DNA from: CAMEON01 sp045531965
GTDB lineage: Bacteria > Bacillota > Clostridia > Oscillospirales > CAG-272
DNA: 64,000 nucleotides
Assembly (NCBI GenBank): GCA_045531965.1
Contig: JAZSFA010000144.1
Coordinates: forward strand, 10,654-74,653
Direction of reading: 5' to 3'
Part shown: in pieces, positions 43,644 through 50,830 of the stretch
How the letters are laid out: every line of letters starts with the position of its first letter
How positions within the stretch are numbered: position 1 is the stretch's first letter
Notes under the pieces: generated by a model
Told to the model about the DNA's origin: nothing
What the model saw: the letters and a program-made list of their open reading frames with translations, nothing else
The model's database searches: none
Program-made: the position numbers and the translations under genes

Positions 43644-44507
43644 TCACTGCGGATTCTTCAGATATACGTCATACTCGTCCCAGATGATCTCCAGATTGTG
43701 GAGGCGCTCGCTGACCTCAGCCTCCCGCGCGCGGGAGACGGCAACCACCAGGGCGTTGAGAATGCTCATGGGGGGCACAAGAGAATCCATGAAAGATGCC
43801 ATATCGCTCTGTGCTACCAGCACGTGATTATCCTCTGCGGCTATTGGAGACTCATAGGAATCAGTGAGTGCTACCACTTGCGCGCCGGCTTTCTTGGCAT
43901 AAGCAACAGCACTGATCACGCGTTTTGAATAACGGGGGAAGCTAATGGCGATGATCACATCTCCTTCTTTGATGTTGAGAATCTGTTCAAAAAGTTCTCC
44001 GCCGGAAGTTGTTTCGATGAGGCGGACATTGCCAAAGATCATGCGAAGATTGTAATTGAGAAAACTTGCTAATGTATAGGAGGAACGTACGCCAATAATA
44101 TAAATATTTTTCGCCTTAACAATGGCATCCACAGCCCCTTCAAAGGCTTCGTGACTGATGCCATCCAATGTTCGCTTGATCTTATCCACATCGGACATCA
44201 GTACCTTCTCCAGCACATCTCCTTCACCGATTAGGTGATTGGTGACTTCCATTCGCTGATAGGAGGTCAACTTTGTGCGAATCAGATCCTGCAAAGCCTT
44301 TTGAAATTCAGGATAGCCTACATATCCAAGCTCCATCACAAAACGAACCACTGTGGATTCGGAAACACTGACTTCAGAGCCAAGCTTGGCAGCGGTCATG
44401 TACGCCGCTTTATCATAGTGCGCCAGCAAAAAGCGCGCGATTTGCCTTTGACCCTTAGAAAAACCGTCCATGTTTTCTTCAATGATACGGAGAATGTCTC
44501 TTTTCAT
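43644..44507 (-). CDS. RpiR/MurR-type transcriptional regulator
   Basis: A 287-residue regulator: an HTH_6 DNA-binding domain (about 1-75, SEVSVSESTVVRFVMELGY) and a SIS sugar-phosphate-binding domain (about 120-255, IYIIGVRSSYTLASFL, IAISFPRYSKRVISAV). Such regulators sense hexose phosphates or amino-sugar phosphates. It is divergent from a Gfo/Idh/MocA oxidoreductase gene that it probably controls. A palindrome GGCATTGAATGCC lies in its own leader, which suggests autoregulation. Confidence 0.9.
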   Translation of the reverse strand: MKRDILRIIEENMDGFSKGQRQIARFLLAHYDKAAYMTAAKLGSEVSVSESTVVRFVMELGYVGYPEFQKALQDLIRTKLTSYQRMEVTNHLIGEGDVLEKVLMSDVDKIKRTLDGISHEAFEGAVDAIVKAKNIYIIGVRSSYTLASFLNYNLRMIFGNVRLIETTSGGELFEQILNIKEGDVIIAISFPRYSKRVISAVAYAKKAGAQVVALTDSYESPIAAEDNHVLVAQSDMASFMDSLVPPMSILNALVVAVSRAREAEVSERLHNLEIIWDEYDVYLKNPQ

Positions 44508-44545
44508 GGTAACAGTACGTCCTTTTCATTCACTAAAAAATGATA

Positions 44546-44558
44546 GGCATTGAATGCC
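44546..44558. promoter_or_regulatory. Palindromic operator candidate for the RpiR-type regulator
   Basis: GGCATTGAATGCC is a perfect inverted repeat around a central G, just downstream of the regulator's -10 box (TAAAAT at 44566-44571, minus strand). It is well placed to block transcription. Confidence 0.5.
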
Positions 44559-44565
44559 ATATATA

Positions 44566-44594
44566 ATTTTATCATATACCACATAAAAAGTCAA
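44566..44594 (-). promoter_or_regulatory. Promoter of the RpiR-type regulator gene
   Basis: On the minus strand TTGACT and TAAAAT are separated by 17 bases. Confidence 0.65.
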
Positions 44595-44672
44595 TATGAT
44601 TTCCCGCAAATTATTTACGAATTCGTCATACGTGTCAATTATATATTTATGGTGCACTTTACAATTATTCTC

Positions 44673-44701
44673 TTGACAAGTTTATTCAAAACATATATAA
44701 T
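44673..44701 (+). promoter_or_regulatory. Promoter of the Gfo/Idh/MocA gene
   Basis: TTGACA and TATAAT, both consensus, with a 17-base spacer and very AT-rich flanks, 45 bases before the start. Confidence 0.88.
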
Positions 44702-44745
44702 TTAATTATATTTAATTTAACTTTGCATCATAGGAGACCACCATT

Positions 44746-45939
44746 ATGAACAAACTGAATATTGCTGCTATTGGTCTTGGTGCCAGAGGGGCAAGTGTTC
44801 TTCGCGACTTGCTTCTCGGCATGAACAATCTGAACGTTAGCGCCGTATGTGACACATACGAGGACCGTACGGCGACTGGTGCCGACATCGTCGAAAAGGC
44901 GACGGGTAAGCGCCCCTTTGCCACAACGGATTATCAAGAGATCATGACTCGACCCGATGTAGATGCCGTGCTGATTATGAGTGCCTGGGAATCGCATGTT
45001 CCCATTGCCATCGCCGCCATGGAAAACAAAAAAGCCGTGGGTATGGAAGTAGGCGGTGCTTATACAATAGACGAATGCTGGGATCTCGTCCGCACCCAAG
45101 AAAAAACCAAAACTCCCTTCATGTTTTTAGAGAACTGCTGCTACGGACGCACCGAAATGATGGTGATGAACATGGTAAGACAGGGACTTTTCGGAAAGAT
45201 CGTCCACTGTTCCGGTGGCTATTGCCACGATTTGAGAGATGAAGTTGCTCGCGGTGAGGAGAATCGTCACTACCGTCTCCGAAATTATCTTTCCCGCAAC
45301 TGCGAGAACTACCCGACACACGAACTGGGTCCCATCGCCCAAGTTTTGAACATCAATCGGGGCAATCGCATGGTATCGCTGACGTCCATGAGCTCGGGTG
45401 CCTTTGGTATGAACGATTTTGCCGCCCGAACCGAAGGCATCAATCCTGAACTGGCGACAGCAAATTTTGCCCAGGGCGATGTGGTTACCACCGCAATCAA
45501 ATGTGCGGGAGGGGAGACCATCGCCTTGACTCTTGACACCACCCTGCCCCGCTACTACAGCCGAGGCTTTACGGTTCGTGGAACCAAGGGGATGTATGTA
45601 GAAGACAATCACTCTATCTTTTTGGACAACACCTATTCCGAGTCAGCCCATTGGAACTGGCATCCCAACTGGGGCAATGCAGACAAATATTTGGAAAAAT
45701 ACGAGCATCCCGTTTGGCGTGAATACCTAGAAAAGGGCATATGCGGCGGTCACGGTGGCATGGACGGATTGGTCTATGGCAAATTTGTAGAGTGCTGTTT
45801 GTCGGGTGAACCGATGCCTATCGACGTATACGACGCAGCCGCGTGGATGGCAGTAACACCGCTGTCCGCCCAGTCTATTCAAAACGGCAGTTCCGCTGTA
45901 GATTTCCCCGATTTTACAAGGGGTCGCTGGAAAAAATAA
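44746..45939 (+). CDS. Gfo/Idh/MocA-family NAD(P)-dependent sugar oxidoreductase
   Basis: A 397-residue dehydrogenase. The N-terminal Rossmann fold (LNIAAIGLGARGASVLRDL) binds NAD(P); the EVGGAYTIDECWDLV and ENCCYGRTEMMVMNM segments fit the GH109/Gfo-Idh-MocA architecture, where a Lys/Tyr and histidine (here YPTHELGPIAQVLN) act on the sugar ring. The length and Y-x-THELGP motif resemble GH109-like members that cleave N-acetylgalactosamine via transient oxidation; this is inference. AGGAG precedes the ATG. Confidence 0.87.
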   Translation: MNKLNIAAIGLGARGASVLRDLLLGMNNLNVSAVCDTYEDRTATGADIVEKATGKRPFATTDYQEIMTRPDVDAVLIMSAWESHVPIAIAAMENKKAVGMEVGGAYTIDECWDLVRTQEKTKTPFMFLENCCYGRTEMMVMNMVRQGLFGKIVHCSGGYCHDLRDEVARGEENRHYRLRNYLSRNCENYPTHELGPIAQVLNINRGNRMVSLTSMSSGAFGMNDFAARTEGINPELATANFAQGDVVTTAIKCAGGETIALTLDTTLPRYYSRGFTVRGTKGMYVEDNHSIFLDNTYSESAHWNWHPNWGNADKYLEKYEHPVWREYLEKGICGGHGGMDGLVYGKFVECCLSGEPMPIDVYDAAAWMAVTPLSAQSIQNGSSAVDFPDFTRGRWKK

Positions 45940-45955
45940 CCAATGCGGATCATTT

Positions 45956-45990
45956 AGGAGGACTTTCACTATAAGCCCTCCTTTTTCATT
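45956..45990 (+). terminator. Probable terminator after the Gfo/Idh/MocA gene
   Basis: AGGAGGACTT and AAGCCCTCCT pair with one mismatch, followed by TTTTTCATTTTT. Confidence 0.65.
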
Positions 45991-46021
45991 TTTCATCCTC
46001 CAAAGAATTTTTGCCTTCACC

Positions 46022-46049
46022 TTGACAAATGGCGTTTTTCGTGTATAAT
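46022..46049 (+). promoter_or_regulatory. Promoter of the transketolase operon
   Basis: TTGACA and TATAAT with a 16-base spacer, about 67 bases before the first start codon. Confidence 0.8.
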
Positions 46050-46116
46050 ATAATTTGGATATTGTTTTACTCCCCTCGCTTTCCAAGGCGAGGATACATG
46101 AAAGGAAATCACACCC

Positions 46117-46953
46117 ATGGAAGCAAAAAAATTGACAGAACTCAAAGAAATTGCTATAAAAATCCGCATGGGGATCATTGAAGGCGTCCATGCTGCAGGC
46201 GCAGGACATCCCGGTGGTTCTCTGTCCATTGCAGACATTATGTCTTACCTGTATTTCTATGAAATGAAGATAGACCCGAAAGATCCCAAAAATCCCGACC
46301 GCGACCGACTGGTGCTGTCCAAAGGTCACGCCGCTCCTGCGCTCTACGCCACACTCTCGCTGAAGGGCTACTTTCCTGTGGAGGATCTCAAGACCCTCCG
46401 CCAGGCAGATTCTCACCTGCAGGGACATCCCGACATGAAAAAGACCCCCGGTGTGGACATGACCTCGGGCTCTTTGGGTCAGGGCATCTCCGCCGCCTGC
46501 GGCATGGCACTCTGCGCAAAGCTGGACAAGAAGGATTTCCGCGTATACGCTATCGTCGGTGACGGCGAGAGCGAGGAGGGGCAGGTTTGGGAGGCCATCA
46601 TGTTCGCCGCTCACCATAAGCTGGACAACCTTTGTATCATCATCGACTACAACGGTCTTCAGATCGACGGTCCCATCGACACCATCGTCAGCCCCGCGCC
46701 CTACGAGGAGAAAATCACAGCCTTCGGCTGTCACGCCATCACCATGGACGCCCACGACCTGAACGCCATCGAGGCCGCCTTCAACGAGGCGAAGACAGTC
46801 AAGGGCAGACCCACGGTCATTGTGTCCAAATCGGTCAAGGGCAAGGGAGTTTCCTTCATGGAAAATCAAGTCAAGTGGCACGGTGCCGCGCCCAATGACG
46901 AGCAATACGCACAGGCCATGGCAGAGCTGAATGCCGCTCTGTCTAATCTGTAA
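46117..46953 (+). CDS. Transketolase, N-terminal subunit
   Basis: A 278-residue thiamine-diphosphate-binding half of a split transketolase (pentose phosphate pathway). Signs: AGHPGGSLSIADIMSYLYF at the start, SKGHAAPALYA, TSGSLGQG, and the ThDP/Mg motif GDGESEEGQ with the following YNGLQIDG. AAAGGA lies 10 bases before the ATG. The C-terminal subunit follows after 16 bases. Split enzymes of this kind are common in Clostridia and archaea. Confidence 0.94.
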   Translation: MEAKKLTELKEIAIKIRMGIIEGVHAAGAGHPGGSLSIADIMSYLYFYEMKIDPKDPKNPDRDRLVLSKGHAAPALYATLSLKGYFPVEDLKTLRQADSHLQGHPDMKKTPGVDMTSGSLGQGISAACGMALCAKLDKKDFRVYAIVGDGESEEGQVWEAIMFAAHHKLDNLCIIIDYNGLQIDGPIDTIVSPAPYEEKITAFGCHAITMDAHDLNAIEAAFNEAKTVKGRPTVIVSKSVKGKGVSFMENQVKWHGAAPNDEQYAQAMAELNAALSNL

Positions 46954-46969
46954 GAAAGGGGGACTTCAC

Positions 46970-47917
46970 ATGAAACTTGGAGATAAGATCGCCACCCGCG
47001 AGGCATACGGTAAAGCTTTGGCAGCCTTTGGCGAAACACATGATTTCGTAGTTTTGGATGCAGATCTTGCGGAAGCAACCAAGACGATTCACTTCAAAAA
47101 AGCCTTCCCTGACCGCTTCTTTGACTGCGGTATTGCCGAAGGCAATATGGTAGGTGTTGCTGCAGGACTTGCCGCCGCAGGCAAGACCGTGTTTGCCTCT
47201 TCCTTCGCCATGTTCGCTGCCGGTCGTGCCTTTGAGCAGATCCGCAATAGCGTGGCATACCCTCATCTGAATGTCAAAATCGCTGCCACCCACGCGGGTA
47301 TCACCGTAGGCGAGGACGGCGCCACTCATCAGTGCAACGAGGACATCGCCCTCATGCGTACACTGCCCGGCATGACAGTCATCAACCCTTCTGATGCCGT
47401 GGAAGCGCAGGCAGCGATCAAATACGCCATAGAGAACAACGGTCCCTGCTACCTTCGTTTCGGTCGTTTCGCCGTTCCCGTGATCCATGATCCCGACACC
47501 TTCACCTTTGAGATAGGCAAGGGTGAGGTTCTGCGCGACGGCACCGACGTGACCATCATTGCCACAGGACTGATGGTCTCCATGGCTTTAGAGGCAGCCG
47601 AGACGCTTGCCGCCGAAGGCATTTCTGCCCGTGTCATCAACATCGCCACCATCAAGCCTTTGGACACCGCACTTTTGGAGACAGCCGCCCGCGAGACAGG
47701 TGCCGTGGTTACCGCCGAGGAGCACAGCATCATCGGCGGTCTGGGCTCTGCCGTGGCTGAGACTCTTGCCGAGACCTGTCCCGTCCCCGTTCTCCGTGTG
47801 GGCATGCAGGACACCTTTGGACGTTCCGGCAAGGTCCCTCCCCTGCTTGAGATGTACGGTCTGACCCCCGCCGCCATCGTGGCCAAGGCCAAGGTCGCCG
47901 TTGCCGCCAAAAGGTAA
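46970..47917 (+). CDS. Transketolase, C-terminal subunit
   Basis: A 315-residue pyrimidine-binding and C-terminal half. The region GIAEGNMVGVAAGLAAAGK carries the catalytic Glu of the pyrimidine site; later ATHAGITVGEDGATHQ, then the C-terminal domain (ITGLMVSMALEAAE-like segment and EEHSIIGGLGSAV). I chose ATG 46970, preceded by GAAAGGGGG; the longer frame begins inside the previous gene. It is the partner of 46117-46953. Confidence 0.94.
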   Translation: MKLGDKIATREAYGKALAAFGETHDFVVLDADLAEATKTIHFKKAFPDRFFDCGIAEGNMVGVAAGLAAAGKTVFASSFAMFAAGRAFEQIRNSVAYPHLNVKIAATHAGITVGEDGATHQCNEDIALMRTLPGMTVINPSDAVEAQAAIKYAIENNGPCYLRFGRFAVPVIHDPDTFTFEIGKGEVLRDGTDVTIIATGLMVSMALEAAETLAAEGISARVINIATIKPLDTALLETAARETGAVVTAEEHSIIGGLGSAVAETLAETCPVPVLRVGMQDTFGRSGKVPPLLEMYGLTPAAIVAKAKVAVAAKR

Positions 47918-47923
47918 TCCTGA

Positions 47924-48532
47924 ATGGACCGCGATTTCTTCTTTTCAAACGGGGATCCCTCCTTGCGCGCCGAGGTACAGCCCTATCTGCACGACGGAGA
48001 GGAGATCCTATGGACGGGCAAACCTTGCGCCAGCCGCCCCTTCCGCCCCAACGTCATTCTCTGCGTTTTCGTCATTTTTTGGTTGGGCTTCGCGGTGTTC
48101 TGGACGGTGATGGCCTCCGCTGCCGGTGGATTCTTTGGTCTGTTTGGTCTACCCTTCATCGCTATCGGTTGCGTTTTGGTGTATACAACTTTCTTTGGTA
48201 ACCGCAAGCGCATGGCGCAAACAGTCTACGCCGTTACTAACAAGCGGGCGTTAATCCTCTCGCAGACCCATCGAGGAACCAGCTGCACCGAGTATGTTTT
48301 CTCCAAACTGCAAAGCATCAGCATGGACGAGGTACAAGGCACCTCGGGCACCATTTATTTTGTCCCCGATCAGCCTTATTACGGCGGATACGGTAGCAGA
48401 CGCTACGGCAGACGGTACTACAACGGATATGACGCATCAAGCAGCACCTTCGAGGCGGCCTTCGTCCTGATCGACAACGTGCAAGCAGTCTACCGTCTGA
48501 TCTCGGAGCAGATCAGCCAAGATCCTAAATAA
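47924..48532 (+). CDS. PH-domain-like membrane protein, unknown function
   Basis: A 202-residue protein with a short N-terminal region containing EILWTGKP (a phrase common at the start of bacterial PH-like domain proteins), two membrane helices (about residues 45-65 and 68-90) and a C-terminal soluble part (TVYAVTNKRALIL, YVFSKLQSISM). A tyrosine/glycine-rich insert (YYGGYGSRRYGRRYY) lies near residue 155. It begins 6 bases after the transketolase subunit gene, so it is co-transcribed. The function is unknown; a terminator follows. Confidence 0.7.
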   Translation: MDRDFFFSNGDPSLRAEVQPYLHDGEEILWTGKPCASRPFRPNVILCVFVIFWLGFAVFWTVMASAAGGFFGLFGLPFIAIGCVLVYTTFFGNRKRMAQTVYAVTNKRALILSQTHRGTSCTEYVFSKLQSISMDEVQGTSGTIYFVPDQPYYGGYGSRRYGRRYYNGYDASSSTFEAAFVLIDNVQAVYRLISEQISQDPK

Positions 48533-48537
48533 AATTC

Positions 48538-48578
48538 ATCCCGACAACTGTTCAAATCGACAGTTGTCGGGATTTTTA
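48538..48578. terminator. Terminator between convergent genes
   Basis: ATCCCGACAACTG and CAGTTGTCGGGAT form a 13-bp stem with a 10-base loop, followed by TTTTATT. It lies between the stop at 48532 (plus) and the metallophosphatase stop at 48583 (minus). Confidence 0.9.
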
Positions 48579-48582
48579 TTGA

Positions 48583-49374
48583 TCACACATCAAACACCAT
48601 GCAGTTAACGATTCCGGAATGTGCAGTACACCCATCCAAGGCAATAATGCCCGGAGCCGAAAACGGAGAAAAGTCCGCATCCGCGCCCCATTCCGATCCT
48701 CGGTTATCTATACGATTGTGCCCCCACGAGGTGTGAAAATGACCGCAGACAATGGTCTTTTCCGGTTCGACAACACCATATCTGACCGCCATTTCCATAC
48801 CGTTGAGCCATCTGGCACGTTCCCAAAGGAAAGCGTCCGCCTGCCGCCAATCCGGAATGTAATCGTATACGGCATATGGCTTATACCCACTCATGACCGC
48901 TGGGATCCACCCATGGACAAAGATATATGGACTGCCTTCCGGCTCGTAATAGTTCAAAAAACGAGGAAGAAGTGTGGTATAAAAAGGCGATTGCATCACA
49001 CGAGCACAAAGAATTTCCGGATATCTGTGCGCTAGTCTTGGCTCCATCTTTCCCAACTGTAATAAGGTATCCCACGTTCCGTTGTGGCGGTGATGGGAGT
49101 GTCCACCGCGAAGTTCATATATGCCGCCTCCCGCCACCGCTTGCAAGCATTGTTCAAATAGATCCTCATGGTTACCTTTGATCAGGATCAGGCGATCCTG
49201 CGCCAGAAGTTCCACAAGGAAATCCACCATTTCGCATGCCTCCTGTCCCCTATCCAGCACATCTCCGCAGATCAGAAGTTTACCTGCTTGATTTTCAAAA
49301 AAGCCCTTTTCTGCCAATGCGTTTTTCATTTCAGTCAGATATCCATGCGGATCTGCTACAACGAATAATTTCAT
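48583..49374 (-). CDS. Calcineurin-like metallophosphoesterase (paralogue)
   Basis: A 263-residue PPP-type phosphatase. Metal motifs: VVADPHGY near the start, ICGDVLDRGQEA, LIKGNHED, and later CGHFHTSWG with a preceding IFVHGW. It is a divergent relative of the enzyme at 4925-5647. GGAG lies 12 bases upstream of the ATG. It follows the six-gene block after a hairpin, so it may or may not belong to the same transcript. The substrate is not predictable. Confidence 0.87.
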   Translation of the reverse strand: MKLFVVADPHGYLTEMKNALAEKGFFENQAGKLLICGDVLDRGQEACEMVDFLVELLAQDRLILIKGNHEDLFEQCLQAVAGGGIYELRGGHSHHRHNGTWDTLLQLGKMEPRLAHRYPEILCARVMQSPFYTTLLPRFLNYYEPEGSPYIFVHGWIPAVMSGYKPYAVYDYIPDWRQADAFLWERARWLNGMEMAVRYGVVEPEKTIVCGHFHTSWGHNRIDNRGSEWGADADFSPFSAPGIIALDGCTAHSGIVNCMVFDV

Positions 49375-49399
49375 AAAATCTCTTGTCTCCTGTTATCTC

Positions 49400-49444
49400 G
49401 GGAGCTTTACGATGTCATCATAGATTACGAAACGCAAAGCTCCC
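49400..49444. terminator. Long-stem hairpin at the end of the six-gene block
   Basis: GGGAGCTTTACG and CGCAAAGCTCCC pair at 11 of 12 positions around a 21-base loop, 7 bases past the stop of the acidic-linker gene (minus). No T-tract follows, so it is a weak terminator or an RNA end-protecting structure. Confidence 0.45.
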
Positions 49445-49451
49445 GCATATC

Positions 49452-50822
49452 TTATTTATTATCTGTAAAAACCGAAAATTTCAGACGGCAAAATTCTCTC
49501 TGATCCAGCATTCTCAAACGGTGGATAACCCCGGACATGGCAACACAGCAATCACTAAAGAAGTTCTTTGCTTTCAGCTTTTCCCAGATAAGATTGGCGA
49601 TTTCAATCGCCTGTTCAAGATCAAGCCAAGGGTCAAGGGAGAAAATACGGCGATACAACATCTGCATCAGATCATCCCGTTTCCCATCATAACTCAACGT
49701 AAGTATACCGTCGACGAAATCGTCAATTTTTTCCTCACTGATCGTTGCTGCAGAATTCCCGATATCACTACCGATCAACCAGCGAATCTTTCCAAGAAAC
49801 ATACTGTAATGTTGCCAAAAATTCATCAATTCTCCCCAGAATTCTTTCTCTGTGGTACAGCCGCTAATGCGACTATAAATCGTATCTTCACGCGGACAAA
49901 ATTTGGTACCTCTAGTCGCCTCAGTCAACAGATATTTGACAAATACCTTCTTCTCCGCTGAAGCATCCGCTCCGATATAGCTATGGAGAAAAGCCGAAAG
50001 GATCCCATTATCAGTCAAGAACAAACCAAACTCAGATTCCCGAACAAGACGGAATTTCATGCGGGTTTTTCCATCGGGGAAGACAGCATCCAACCATGTG
50101 GAAAACACCTTTGTTTCCGGATCATAGTCAGGCATGTCACAAATCATCCGCACAAGCCTATCATATCGCTCCTGCATGATAGAAGCATTGTCGATGGGCT
50201 TTACTTCGGAGGCAGCATTCCTCATTTCTGCCAGCTGTCGAAAACGATCCCTGAGCGTCATGATCCTTTCTTGTTTGGCGATAGAATCTTCCTCGTCCTC
50301 GTTATCAGTCTTTTTTTCAACGACCCCAGCTTCCGAAGACATGTCCGATTTATCTTCCTCTTCGCTTTGAATATCATCACAATCTTCGTCATCTTCATCG
50401 GCATTATCGTCATCGTCGTCGTCGTCATCGTCGCTATTCAGTATATTTCTGAACGAATAATCAAAGGGAGATCTTCTGGGTGGAGGCGGTGGCTCGTGAT
50501 AGATGCTCCATGTGCCCTCCGAAAGTTCTTCCAACGTAACAGACACATCTTCCGTAATCAAATTATTTTCTTCGTCATCCCTCTCCTCGGTTTCGCGCAG
50601 AACATACTTGCGCAATTCATAAATGTCCACCGTAATGCGGTAAGCATCATCTTTCAGCAACAAAAGCATTTGATCTTCCGCCAAGCGGCAGAAAATACGT
50701 TTCACATCATCATCATCATCCGCATCCAACTGCTTTGCCATGCGCTTGGCATAAATAATGCGATGACCGTTATTCAACTCAAAAAGTAAGCGGTTAAAAA
50801 CCTGTTCTCTCGTTACTTCCAT
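49452..50822 (-). CDS. Unknown protein with a long acidic linker, last gene of the six-gene block
   Basis: A 456-residue soluble protein I cannot assign. Residues 1-75 look like a winged-helix-type or helical domain (EVTREQVFNRLLFEL, RIFCRLAEDQMLLLL). A proline run (about 110) and an Asp/Glu tract (about 130-160, including nine Asp in a row) form a flexible linker. The C-terminal 240 residues contain KFRLVRESEFGLFLTDNG, which weakly recalls DUF1828-like domains, and a helical end (FWGELMNFWQHYSMFLGKIRWL). It begins 8 bases after the AAA+/protease gene, so they are translationally linked. Acidic linkers are common in proteins that recruit substrates or mimic DNA. Confidence 0.75.
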   Translation of the reverse strand: MEVTREQVFNRLLFELNNGHRIIYAKRMAKQLDADDDDDVKRIFCRLAEDQMLLLLKDDAYRITVDIYELRKYVLRETEERDDEENNLITEDVSVTLEELSEGTWSIYHEPPPPPRRSPFDYSFRNILNSDDDDDDDDDNADEDDEDCDDIQSEEEDKSDMSSEAGVVEKKTDNEDEEDSIAKQERIMTLRDRFRQLAEMRNAASEVKPIDNASIMQERYDRLVRMICDMPDYDPETKVFSTWLDAVFPDGKTRMKFRLVRESEFGLFLTDNGILSAFLHSYIGADASAEKKVFVKYLLTEATRGTKFCPREDTIYSRISGCTTEKEFWGELMNFWQHYSMFLGKIRWLIGSDIGNSAATISEEKIDDFVDGILTLSYDGKRDDLMQMLYRRIFSLDPWLDLEQAIEIANLIWEKLKAKNFFSDCCVAMSGVIHRLRMLDQREFCRLKFSVFTDNK

Positions 50823-50830
50823 GGCCTTCC

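Noticed and set aside
45727..46905. Minus-strand frame of 392 codons opposite the transketolase subunit
   Set aside because: It crosses a promoter and two real genes and has no coding support.
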